From NCBI GenBank assembly GCA_031385445.1, contig JANNBM010000051.1:124001-188000 (forward strand): 64,000 nt of DNA. Direction: 5' to 3'. Under the pieces are notes generated by a model. It did no database searches. It was not told the origin of the DNA and worked only from the letters and a program-made list of their open reading frames with translations. The DNA is from CAIYZT01 sp031385445. GTDB lineage: Bacteria > Pseudomonadota > Alphaproteobacteria > Rhodobacterales > Rhodobacteraceae. This document shows positions 8,142 through 15,564 of this stretch, piece by piece. How positions within the stretch are numbered: the first letter of the stretch is position 1; every line of letters begins with the position of its first letter. Made by a program: the position numbers and the translations under genes.

Positions 8142-9211
8142 CACAGCGCCAGCTCCTGCGTCAATGCGGCGAGGGCGACCTGTGCGGCCTGCCGTGCGTC
8201 GGTGTCGGCGCGCCAACCCGCCATTGCGGTCTTTGCGATGTCGGGCAGCGCGTCCAACTCGGCCAAAGCGGCCGCAACATCGCCCGCATTCAGCGCCGCT
8301 TCGGCCCGCGACAGGACCGCATCGGGGTCCGTGCCCGCTTGCGGCGTCAAAGAGCGCGCGCCAACTTGGGTGCGCAAAAAGGACATGGCGCGCTCGGTCC
8401 AGCCGTCGCCCATATCGGCCTTGACCGCAGCATCAAGCGCAAGACGCGCCGCGTTGGGAAAGCTGTCCTGCAGCGATTTCAGGCTGGTCAAACCGTCCGC
8501 ATGGGCGCCCAAGGCCTCGGGAACACGGACCCCGTCAAGCGCCTGAAGCGCAGAGCCAAAAGCCGCGCCCGAATCGAGCGCCGCCCCGATTTGCAGCACC
8601 GCCGCGCGCTGCGCCGATCTGGTCGCCGTCAGCGCGGCACTTGCCTGCATCGCTTCGGCGGCGGCCATCGTGGCATCAAGTTTCGCCTGCAAAGCGGCAT
8701 TCGCGGCATCCACCTGCGCCTGCGAAATGCCGCCCGCCTTCATCGCCCCAACTTCGGCCTGCAGCGCCGACAGTGCCGCCGCATCGGCGCCCGAAAGGTT
8801 GCCAACGGGCCGGGATTCGAGGGCCGTAATCCGCGCCTCCAACGGGGTAAGATCGGCGACGGGCAGGCCCGCCACGCGCGCCTCTAACGCATCAAGGCGC
8901 GTAGTCAGACCAGAGGTATCGGCGCCGGGCAGCGCCGAAACCGCAGCCCGCAGATCGGCCAGATCAGCCGTGATCGCGGCCATTTCTTCGACGCTCGCCC
9001 CGGTATTTTGGCCGCCAAGATAGCCCGCAAGCGGCAAATACTGCGCCAGCCCAAACCCGATGCCCGCCGCCAAGATGCCGCCCAGCACAGGCCCGCCCCA
9101 GCCGGATTTGCGAGCCGTGCCGGAGGCAGGCGGCCCGGACGACGCTTCGTGCAGGTTTGGTGCGGCGTTATCCACAGCAGGATCAACGCTTGAAGAGGTT
9201 TGATCGGACAT
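8141..9211 (-). CDS. Mitofilin-like (COG4223-type) inner-membrane protein
   Basis: This 356-residue protein has a short Pro/Ser-rich cytoplasmic tail, one membrane helix (GGILAAGIGFGLAQYLPLA, residues about 45-65) and a long Ala/Leu-rich helical region (about 75-230). That region is likely coiled coil, ahead of a compact C-terminal domain. This layout and its place between hemD and hemY match the alphaproteobacterial mitofilin/Mic60-like family implicated in membrane shaping. I chose the ATG at 9211, because the codon before it is a TTG with no better ribosome-binding site. A perfect DnaA-box sequence inside the gene is probably coincidental. Confidence 0.75.
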   Translation of the reverse strand: MSDQTSSSVDPAVDNAAPNLHEASSGPPASGTARKSGWGGPVLGGILAAGIGFGLAQYLPLAGYLGGQNTGASVEEMAAITADLADLRAAVSALPGADTSGLTTRLDALEARVAGLPVADLTPLEARITALESRPVGNLSGADAAALSALQAEVGAMKAGGISQAQVDAANAALQAKLDATMAAAEAMQASAALTATRSAQRAAVLQIGAALDSGAAFGSALQALDGVRVPEALGAHADGLTSLKSLQDSFPNAARLALDAAVKADMGDGWTERAMSFLRTQVGARSLTPQAGTDPDAVLSRAEAALNAGDVAAALAELDALPDIAKTAMAGWRADTDARQAAQVALAALTQELAL

Positions 9212-9286
9212 CAAGATACTTTCTTGCCGGCGCCGACAGATTTCGCCGCGCCTTTGTGATAGAGTAATGCGCGCGGGATCAAAGGT

Positions 9287-10000
9287 TCAAGTCAAAGGAC
9301 CGGAAATAAGCGCGCCCAGGACGATTTCCAGCATTCCATCGGCGTCTGGCCGCTTAGCAACCCGCCGCTGCACCGCAGGCAGCCTCGCCGCCGCCCGCCC
9401 GACAGCCGCGCTGAGGCACAAAACGATCAGCGGCGCCTGTACACTGGTCAAAGCCGCCGATGCCCGCGCCGCGCTTTTGGGCGAAAAAAGCGGCAAAAGG
9501 ATAGGTCTGCTTTGGCCGAGCGCTGTGATCGCCTCGCCCGTTAACGGGCGGTCTTCGGTGCGATAAACCACCGCTTCAAAAACACTTATCCCCGCCTTGC
9601 GCAGCCGCCCCGCCACATCCCCGCGCGTGTCAGCCCCGCGCAGATGCCACACGCTGGCCGGACGGGCGGCGATAATCAGCCCCACAAGATCATCCGCAGT
9701 TCCGCCCGCCGATACCGCGTCAAACCCGGCCTTTACCGCCGCCTCGGCAGTCTGATCGCCAACACAAAAGGCACGCCCGGACAGACCTGCGCGAGCGGCG
9801 GCTTCGACCGCATTTTGCGAAGTGAAAATCACCGCTTCTGGCAGCACCAAAGGACGTGGCCAGTCGGCAAACTGAACTGCCTGCAACGGGCTGATCAAAA
9901 CCGCCGCCGCCGGACATGCAGCCACCAGCCGCGCGGCAAACCGCGCAGAGGCGGCCTGCGGGCGGGTCAACAGGATCAGGGGCGTGTCTTGTCGCTGCAT
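9287..10000 (-). CDS. hemD: Uroporphyrinogen-III synthase
   Basis: This 237-residue protein starts MQRQDTPLILLTRPQAASAR, with the family's TRP motif at the N-terminus. It has the bilobed alternating alpha/beta pattern of HemD. The enzyme cyclises hydroxymethylbilane to uroporphyrinogen III in heme, siroheme, B12 and chlorophyll synthesis. The frame extends upstream, but ATG 10000 fits the family start and leaves 40 bases for the divergent tsaD promoter. Sequence conservation in HemD is always low, so context (hemY, mitofilin-like gene, tsaD) contributes to the call. Confidence 0.88.
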   Translation of the reverse strand: MQRQDTPLILLTRPQAASARFAARLVAACPAAAVLISPLQAVQFADWPRPLVLPEAVIFTSQNAVEAAARAGLSGRAFCVGDQTAEAAVKAGFDAVSAGGTADDLVGLIIAARPASVWHLRGADTRGDVAGRLRKAGISVFEAVVYRTEDRPLTGEAITALGQSRPILLPLFSPKSAARASAALTSVQAPLIVLCLSAAVGRAAARLPAVQRRVAKRPDADGMLEIVLGALISGPLT

Positions 10001-10040
10001 GCGGTAACTGCTACCCCGAAGCATCCCCTTAGGGCAACCG

Positions 10041-11138
10041 ATGACACACACGCTTACCTTTCTTGGCCTTGAATCCAGCTGCGACGATACCGCCGCCGCG
10101 GTGGTGCGCCACACGGTCGGCGGCAGCGCTGAGATTTTGTCATCGGTCGTGGTCGGGCAAACCGAGCTGCACGCCGCCTTCGGCGGTATCGTGCCGGAAA
10201 TTGCCGCCCGCGCCCATGCGGAAAAGCTGGATCACGCCGCCGAAGCTGCGCTGTTGCAGGCGGGCATGACCCTGCGCCAGATCGACGGAATCGCGGTGAC
10301 GGCCGGCCCCGGCCTGATTGGCGGCGTGCTGTCGGGCGTCATGCTGGCCAAGGGCCTGTGCGCCGCGACGGGTCTGCCGCTGATCGGCGTCAATCACCTT
10401 GCCGGGCACGCTTTGACGCCGCGGTTGACCGATCAACTGTGTTTTCCCTATCTGATGCTGCTGGTGTCCGGCGGACATTGCCAGTTTTTGATCGCCAAAG
10501 GCGTGGATGTGTTCACCCGTCTTGGCGGCACGATCGATGATGCGCCCGGTGAGGCCTTTGATAAGACAGCCAAACTTCTGGGATTGGCGCAGCCGGGCGG
10601 CCCGGCTGTTGAACGGCAGGCCGCGCTTGGCGATCCCAAACGCTTTGCCTTTCCGCGCCCGCTGCTTAACCAACCGGGTTGCGATATGTCGTTTTCGGGG
10701 CTGAAAACCGCATTGCTGCGCGCCCGCGACGCGATTGTCGCCGAAAAGGGCGGCATCACCGTGCAAGACCGGCGCGATCTTTGCGCGGGGTTTCAGGCGG
10801 CGGTGGCGGATGTGTTGACCGAAAAAACCCGCCGGGCCCTCGCGCTTTACCGTGACCTTGCGCCTGACGCCCCGGCATTGGCGGTTGCGGGCGGGGTGGC
10901 GGCAAATCAGGTGATCCGCGCGCGGCTGATGGCGCTGTGCGAGGGCAGCGGCGTGCGGTTTTTGGCCCCGCCGCTGGCGCTGTGCACCGACAATGCCGCG
11001 ATGATCGCCTGGGCCGGGATCGAGCGGTTTCGGGCCGGCCTGACCGACGATTTCAGCCTTGCCGCCCGCCCGCGCTGGCCCTTGGACGCTTCGGCGCAGC
11101 CGATGATCGGCTCTGGCAAGAAGGGGGCGAAGGCATGA
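10041..11138 (+). CDS. tsaD: tRNA N6-threonylcarbamoyladenosine (t6A37) synthase subunit TsaD
   Basis: This 365-residue ASKHA-fold protein transfers the threonylcarbamoyl group to A37 of ANN-decoding tRNAs, working with TsaB, TsaC and TsaE. The N-terminal GLESSCDDTAAAVV contains the phosphate-binding turn. The metal-binding histidines lie in GVNHLAGHAL near residue 117, and VSGGHCQ is close by. The 3' end overlaps gpsA by four bases. It diverges from hemD, an arrangement common in Rhodobacteraceae. Confidence 0.97.
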   Translation: MTHTLTFLGLESSCDDTAAAVVRHTVGGSAEILSSVVVGQTELHAAFGGIVPEIAARAHAEKLDHAAEAALLQAGMTLRQIDGIAVTAGPGLIGGVLSGVMLAKGLCAATGLPLIGVNHLAGHALTPRLTDQLCFPYLMLLVSGGHCQFLIAKGVDVFTRLGGTIDDAPGEAFDKTAKLLGLAQPGGPAVERQAALGDPKRFAFPRPLLNQPGCDMSFSGLKTALLRARDAIVAEKGGITVQDRRDLCAGFQAAVADVLTEKTRRALALYRDLAPDAPALAVAGGVAANQVIRARLMALCEGSGVRFLAPPLALCTDNAAMIAWAGIERFRAGLTDDFSLAARPRWPLDASAQPMIGSGKKGAKA

Positions 11139-12079
11139 TCGGCGTCGTGGGGGCGGGCGCTTTTGGTACGGCTTTGGCGGTGGCAATGGCGCGCGAGGGG
11201 CGCGTGGTGCGCCTTTGGTCACGGGATGCCGGGCATGCCGCCCAGATGCGCCAAACCCGGCAGAATGATCTGCGGTTGCCGGGTGTTGTTTTGCCCGAAA
11301 ACGTCACCATCACCGCCGAAATCGCGGATTTGGCCGGGGCCGATGCGGCGCTTTTGGCCATCCCGATGCAGGCGCTTTCGACCTTTCTTTCGGCCCACGA
11401 CATGGCAAATCCAGCGCTTGTTGCCTGCTGCAAAGGCGTCGATCTGGGCCGTTTGACCGGCCCTGCCACCCTGATCCGCGCCGCGCGGCCAAATGCCGTG
11501 GCGGCCATTCTGACCGGGCCGTCCTTTGCATCTGACATCGCGCGCGGGATGCCGACGGCCTTGACGCTTGCAGGCGGCGACGAGGCGCTGCAGCGGCTTT
11601 TGTCCACCGCTACTCTGCGGCTGTACCGGACCGATGATGTGACCGGGGCCGAACTTGGCGGCGCGCTGAAAAACGTGATCGCCATCGCGGCGGGTGTGGT
11701 GATTGGCGCGGGTTTGGGCGATTCCGCCCGCGCTGCGCTGATGACGCGCGGTTATGCCGAGATGACGCGGCTTGCATTGAAGCTTGGCGCGCGTGCGGAA
11801 ACGCTGGCGGGTCTGTCGGGGTTTGGTGATCTGGTTTTGACCTGCACCTCATCCCAATCGCGCAATTTCCGCTTTGGTCAGGCGCTGGGTGCGGGTCTGC
11901 CCTTTGACCGCAGCATCACGGTTGAAGGCGCCGATACGGCCCGCGCCGTCGCGGCTTTGGCCGCGCAAAACGGCATCGACATGCCGATTACTGCCATGAT
12001 CGCCGTGCTTGTCGCGCAGAAAATCACCCTTCCTCAGGCCATTCAGGCCCTGATGTCCCGCCCGTTGAAACAGGAGTAA
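11135..12079 (+). CDS. gpsA: NAD(P)H-dependent glycerol-3-phosphate dehydrogenase
   Basis: This 314-residue protein begins MIGVVGAGAFGTALAVAMA, the Rossmann GxGxxG nucleotide loop. The catalytic helical domain carries LKNVIAIAAGVVIGAGLG with the conserved lysine. The enzyme reduces dihydroxyacetone phosphate to sn-glycerol-3-phosphate for phospholipid synthesis. A much longer open frame exists upstream inside tsaD, but ATG 11135 overlaps the tsaD stop (ATGA) and matches the family N-terminus exactly. Confidence 0.96.
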   Translation: MIGVVGAGAFGTALAVAMAREGRVVRLWSRDAGHAAQMRQTRQNDLRLPGVVLPENVTITAEIADLAGADAALLAIPMQALSTFLSAHDMANPALVACCKGVDLGRLTGPATLIRAARPNAVAAILTGPSFASDIARGMPTALTLAGGDEALQRLLSTATLRLYRTDDVTGAELGGALKNVIAIAAGVVIGAGLGDSARAALMTRGYAEMTRLALKLGARAETLAGLSGFGDLVLTCTSSQSRNFRFGQALGAGLPFDRSITVEGADTARAVAALAAQNGIDMPITAMIAVLVAQKITLPQAIQALMSRPLKQE

Positions 12080-12082
12080 GCC

Positions 12083-12355
12083 ATGCGCGTTGCGCTGATT
12101 TGTCACGATAAACCCGGTCATTTGCAAACCCGGCTGGACAACCGCGCCGCCCATCTGGCCCATATCGCCGATACCGGCGTGGTCGAGATGGCCGGGCCGT
12201 TTTTGTCGCCCGAAGGCGTGATGACCGGCTCGTTGGTGGTGCTGAACGTCGAGACGCTGGCGCAGGCAAACGACTGGGCGGAAGCGGACCCCTATGCCAA
12301 GGCTGGGCTGTTTGCCGAGGTCACGATCCGCGAATGGAAAAAGGTGATTGGATGA
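12083..12355 (+). CDS. YciI-family protein
   Basis: This 90-residue protein of the YciI (DUF1330-like ferredoxin-fold) family shows the family pattern of an N-terminal strand (MRVALICHDKPG), the R-x-H-L central segment (NRAAHLAHI) and a C-terminal WAEADPYAKAGLF motif. The family may be enzymatic (a His/Asp pair resembles muconolactone isomerase-type folds), but no cellular role is established. It sits three bases after gpsA and overlaps the next gene by four bases, in a gpsA-yciI-EVE unit. Confidence 0.85.
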   Translation: MRVALICHDKPGHLQTRLDNRAAHLAHIADTGVVEMAGPFLSPEGVMTGSLVVLNVETLAQANDWAEADPYAKAGLFAEVTIREWKKVIG

Positions 12356-12771
12356 ACTTTTGGTTGTTCAAATCTGAACCTGACACATGGTCCTGGGATC
12401 AGCAGGTCGCGAAGGGCGCTTCCGGCGAGGAATGGCATGGGGTGCGCAACTATCAGGCGCGGAACAATATGCGCGCGATGGTTCTGGGCGACCGCGGCCT
12501 TTACTATCACTCCAACATCGGCAAGCAGATTGTCGGCGTGGTCGAGGTTTGCGCCCTGTCCGCGCCGGACAGCACCACCGACGATCCGCGCTGGGACTGC
12601 GTGCATATCCGCGCGCTGTATCCGTTCAAAACCTTTGTGACGCTGGAAGATTGCAAGGTGCTGCCGGGGCTGGAACAGATGGTGCTGATCAACAATTCCC
12701 GCCTGTCCGTGCAGCCGGTTTCGCCCGCCGAATGGCGTATTGTTTGCGGTGTGGGCGGCGTTCAGCCCTGA
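12352..12771 (+). CDS. EVE domain-containing protein
   Basis: This 139-residue protein begins MNFWLFKSEPDTWSWDQQ, the hallmark EVE-domain N-terminus. It continues with GVRNYQARNNMRAM and YYHSNIGKQIVG. EVE belongs to the PUA-like fold that reads modified bases in RNA or DNA. The start ATG at 12352 overlaps the YciI-family stop. Its partner and target are unknown. The same neighbourhood (gpsA, YciI, EVE) is common in alphaproteobacteria. Confidence 0.9.
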   Translation: MNFWLFKSEPDTWSWDQQVAKGASGEEWHGVRNYQARNNMRAMVLGDRGLYYHSNIGKQIVGVVEVCALSAPDSTTDDPRWDCVHIRALYPFKTFVTLEDCKVLPGLEQMVLINNSRLSVQPVSPAEWRIVCGVGGVQP

Positions 12772-12835
12772 ATTCCTTGCCGGGTGCCCATTTTTGCGGC
12801 AACCTTCGCCAAAAGACCAACAATTGGAGGGGCGA

Positions 12836-13231
12836 ATGGAATACCTGAACGTAATTGCCGCCGCAGCGGCATCATGGGTTTTTGGGGCCATCTGGTACAC
12901 GGCGCTGGCCAAACCGTGGATGGTCGCCGCAAATATCCCGATGACGCCCGAGGGCAAACCGGACGGCAACGGCAGCCCGCTGCCCTTCTTGCTGTCGGCC
13001 ATCACCATGCTGATCGTGGCGGGCTTCATGCGGCATATTTTTGCGATGTCGGGCGTGGATTCCATCGCCAAGGGCACCTTGGGCGGCCTTGGCGTTGGCC
13101 TGTTCTTCATCAGCCCCTGGACGATGATCAACAATGCCTACGGGATGCGGCCGTTCCGCCTGACGCTGATTGACGGCGGATATTCGACCATCGGCTGCAC
13201 GCTGATCGGGTTTGTGTTGATGCTGTTCTGA
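12836..13231 (+). CDS. DUF1761-type small membrane protein
   Basis: This 131-residue protein has four hydrophobic segments. It starts MEYLNVIAAAAASWVFGAIW, and the W-x-x-L-x-K-P-W motif (YTALAKPWM) follows near residue 22, typical of DUF1761. A strong ribosome-binding site (GGAGGGG) sits six bases before the ATG. The longer frame upstream runs into the EVE gene and is not used. Function unknown; probably an inner-membrane protein. Confidence 0.75.
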   Translation: MEYLNVIAAAAASWVFGAIWYTALAKPWMVAANIPMTPEGKPDGNGSPLPFLLSAITMLIVAGFMRHIFAMSGVDSIAKGTLGGLGVGLFFISPWTMINNAYGMRPFRLTLIDGGYSTIGCTLIGFVLMLF

Positions 13232-13246
13232 ATGGGCCGGACTTTG

Positions 13247-13281
13247 TAAAAAGAAGGGCCCCGCACCCCTACGGGACCCTT
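13247..13281 (-). terminator. Intrinsic terminator ending the candidate small RNA
   Basis: On the minus strand AAGGGTCCCG (13281-13272) pairs over ten positions with CGGGGCCCTT (13263-13254; one G-U) across an 8-base loop. It is followed by CTTTTT. This is the strongest intrinsic terminator on the minus strand near here. It faces the convergent DUF1761-type gene. Confidence 0.8.
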
Positions 13282-13350
13282 CCACCACCCACGTGCTCCC
13301 TTTGCACCACACGTGTTCTGATAAGGTCCCGGGCATACTGCCTGTGGCCC
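13247..13350 (-). ncRNA. Candidate rod-like small RNA, about 100 nt
   Basis: Read on the minus strand, promoter-like boxes (13353-13382) are followed by about 100 bases ending in a strong intrinsic terminator. The 5' GGGCC (13350-13346) can pair with the 3' GGCCC. An inner segment CGGGACCTT (13331-13323) can pair with AAGGGTCCCG (13281-13272). An apical GTGC-AAAGGGA-GCAC hairpin caps the rod. No open frame of note lies inside and no gene follows on this strand, so an independent RNA is likelier than a leader. The bubble-interrupted rod resembles 6S RNA in outline only; identity is unknown. Confidence 0.5.
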
Positions 13351-13352
13351 TA

Positions 13353-13382
13353 TACATAGCGCGAATCGCGGGGGGCTGGCAA
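13353..13382 (-). promoter_or_regulatory. Candidate promoter of the small RNA
   Basis: On the minus strand TTGCCA (13382-13377) is followed after 18 bases by TATGTA (13358-13353), or after 17 by CTATGT. TTGACC (13389-13384) lies just upstream. The predicted start lies near 13346-13350, the GGGCC that begins the rod structure. Confidence 0.4.
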
Positions 13383-13432
13383 AGGTCAAGCTTGGATAAA
13401 TTGATACAAGCGGCATGCTTAACGCAGCTAAA

Positions 13433-13457
13433 CGCCCGCGCTTTGGCGGCGCGGGCG
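13433..13457 (-). terminator. Hairpin after the DUF2853 gene
   Basis: CGCCCGCG (13433-13440) and CGCGGGCG (13450-13457) form an 8-bp stem with a 9-base loop. On the minus strand it is followed only by TTTAG, so termination may be leaky. It separates the DUF2853 gene from the candidate small RNA. Confidence 0.5.
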
Positions 13458-13477
13458 GTTTCGGCGTTGGGGCAGGA

Positions 13478-13819
13478 TTACTTGTAAACGGCTTCTTTGC
13501 CGAACTGCTTGACCAGCATGTAATAGACCACAGCGCGGTATTTGTTGCGCTCGGAGCGGCCATAGATATCGATCACGGCGTTGATGCCTTCCATCAGCTT
13601 CGGACCATCGGCCAGCCCCAGCTTTTTCATCAGAAAATTAGCTTTGACCGTCTCAAGCTCGCTGGCCTGACCGGCGGCAACGGTTGAGGCGTCGTTGTCG
13701 TAAATCGACGGACCGCAGCCGATGGTGACCTTGGTCAGCAGCGCCATGTCCGGGTCCATCTTGCATTTGTTCTTCAGGTCGTCGGCATATTTCGCGATCA
13801 GATCGTCTCTCTTGCCCAT
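13478..13819 (-). CDS. DUF2853 family protein
   Basis: This 113-residue soluble, helical, charged protein begins MGKRDDLIAKYADDLKNK. It matches the DUF2853 pattern: a K-Y-x-x-D-L-K N-terminus, a central LTKVTIGCGPSIYDND and a C-terminal KYRAVVYYML. No function is established for the family. A strong ribosome-binding site (GAGGGGGAG) precedes the ATG. It is transcribed alone, followed by its own hairpin. Confidence 0.8.
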   Translation of the reverse strand: MGKRDDLIAKYADDLKNKCKMDPDMALLTKVTIGCGPSIYDNDASTVAAGQASELETVKANFLMKKLGLADGPKLMEGINAVIDIYGRSERNKYRAVVYYMLVKQFGKEAVYK

Positions 13820-14031
13820 GAGGCTCCCCCTCGTTGAAGTTTAATTGCACCAACTTAAACACCGCTGGCGTTTGTTAACGGGTGCAGCTTAGGCGATAGG
13901 ATTGGCCCGTCAAAGGGAATTCTCGCGGCCATTTCCCCGGTGGCGGGGGCAGAATTGCGTGCTGCTGAAAAGCAAAGAGCCCCGAGATTTCCCCGGAGCC
14001 CTGTTCGAATTCACGCAAATCTCAACAGGGA

Positions 14032-15414
14032 TCAATAACGGTAATGCTCGCTCTTGAACGGCCCGCTCACGTTTACCCCGATATAATCGGCCTGATCTTT
14101 GCGAAGCTCCGTCAGCTTGACGCCAATTTTCTTCAAATGAAGCCGCGCGACCTTTTCGTCCAGCTCTTTGGGCAGGATATACACGCCGGGCTTATAGGCG
14201 CTGCCGTTGGCCCAAAGTTCGATCTGCGCCAGCACCTGATTGGTGAACGAGGCCGACATCACGAACGACGGGTGCCCGGTGGCGTTGCCAAGGTTCAAAA
14301 GTCGGCCCTCGGACAAAAGGATGATCCGGTGCCCGTTCGGCATCTCGATCATATCCACCTGTTCTTTGATGTTGGTCCATTTGTGGTTTTTCAGCGCGGC
14401 CACCTGAATTTCGTTGTCGAAATGGCCGATGTTGCCGACGATCGCCATATCCTTCATCTCGCGGATATGCTCGATGCGGATCACGTCGCGGTTTCCGGTT
14501 GTGGTGATGAAAATGTCCGCCGCTGCGACCACGTCTTCCAGCAGCACAACTTCGAACCCGTCCATCGCGGCCTGAAGCGCGCAGATCGGATCAACCTCGG
14601 TCACCTTGACCCGCGCACCGGCGCCCTGAAGCGAGGCCGCCGAGCCTTTGCCCACATCGCCGTATCCGCAAACGACGGCCACTTTGCCCGCCATCATCGT
14701 GTCCGTTGCGCGGCGGATTCCGTCCACCAGCGATTCCTTGCAGCCGTATTTGTTGTCAAACTTCGACTTGGTCACCGAATCGTTCACGTTGATCGCGGGG
14801 AAGGGCAGCTGGCCGTTCTTGTGCAGATCATACAGGCGGTGAACGCCGGTCGTGGTTTCTTCGGACACGCCTTTGATATCCGCACGGGTTTTCGCAAACC
14901 AGCCGGGGCTTTGCTTCATCCGTTTTTGGATCTGCAGCTTGATCACTTCTTCTTCTTCGGACTGCGGAACCGACAGCACATCTTCGCCCGCTTCCATCCG
15001 CGCGCCCAGAAGCACGTAAAGCGTCGCATCGCCGCCGTCGTCCAGGATCATGTTCGCGCCTTCAGGGAACATGAACGAGCGGTCAAGATAATCCCAATGC
15101 TCGGTCAGGGTCTGGCCCTTGACCGCGAAAACCGGAGTGCCGCCGGCGGCAATCGCCGCCGCCGCGTGGTCTTGCGTCGAGAAAATGTTGCACGAAGCCC
15201 AGCGCACATCCGCGCCCAGCGCGGTCAGCGTCTCAATCAGCGCTGCGGTCTGAATCGTCATGTGCAGCGAGCCGACAATCCGCGCGCCTTTCAGCGGCTT
15301 GCTGATGCCGAATTCCTCGCGGCAGGCCATCAGGCCCGGCATTTCGGTTTCAGCGATGGTCAGCTCTTTGCGGCCAAACTCGGCCAGTGCGATATCCTTG
15401 ACGATGTAATCCAT
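14032..15414 (-). CDS. ahcY: Adenosylhomocysteinase (S-adenosyl-L-homocysteine hydrolase)
   Basis: This 460-residue NAD-dependent enzyme splits S-adenosylhomocysteine into homocysteine and adenosine, relieving product inhibition of methyltransferases. The NAD-binding loop is VVCGYGDVGKGSAASLQG near residue 243. The substrate-site segment NVNDSVTKSKFDN is present. The C-terminal KSEHYRY supplies the lysine and tyrosine that reach the neighbouring subunit's NAD. Length is typical of the alphaproteobacterial form. The ribosome-binding site is GAGCAGGG. The gene diverges from the potassium transporter. Confidence 0.97.
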   Translation of the reverse strand: MDYIVKDIALAEFGRKELTIAETEMPGLMACREEFGISKPLKGARIVGSLHMTIQTAALIETLTALGADVRWASCNIFSTQDHAAAAIAAGGTPVFAVKGQTLTEHWDYLDRSFMFPEGANMILDDGGDATLYVLLGARMEAGEDVLSVPQSEEEEVIKLQIQKRMKQSPGWFAKTRADIKGVSEETTTGVHRLYDLHKNGQLPFPAINVNDSVTKSKFDNKYGCKESLVDGIRRATDTMMAGKVAVVCGYGDVGKGSAASLQGAGARVKVTEVDPICALQAAMDGFEVVLLEDVVAAADIFITTTGNRDVIRIEHIREMKDMAIVGNIGHFDNEIQVAALKNHKWTNIKEQVDMIEMPNGHRIILLSEGRLLNLGNATGHPSFVMSASFTNQVLAQIELWANGSAYKPGVYILPKELDEKVARLHLKKIGVKLTELRKDQADYIGVNVSGPFKSEHYRY

Positions 15415-15564
15415 GTGCCCTGCTCATATCCTGTGAATTTGGGGTGCATTTAGCACCAAGGGTGCCGCCCGGCAATGGCTGGGGGGTTTCAAGCGTGCAA
15501 CCTGCGGTAAAACCTCGCCTTGTTGCGCCTTCGGTGCTAATCAAACGGTAAAAATGGGGGGTAG
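15415..15564. promoter_or_regulatory. Divergent ahcY / ktrB control region
   Basis: The 150-base spacer serves both genes. On the ahcY strand, GCACC-CTT-GGTGC can form a hairpin whose 3' arm can instead pair with a downstream GCACC (GGTGC-TAAAT-GCACC), giving two alternatives just before the ahcY ribosome-binding site. This hints at leader control but is short. I could not match it to the SAH or SAM riboswitch consensus. On the plus strand GGGGGGTAG is the ktrB ribosome-binding site. Confidence 0.3.

Noticed and set aside
9168..9176. Perfect DnaA-box sequence TTATCCACA
   Set aside because: It is a single copy inside the mitofilin-like coding sequence, without neighbouring boxes or an AT-rich unwinding region, so not an origin.
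13975..14010. Terminator hairpin after ahcY
   Set aside because: GGGCTCC and GGGGCTC there are direct rather than inverted repeats, so no stable stem forms.
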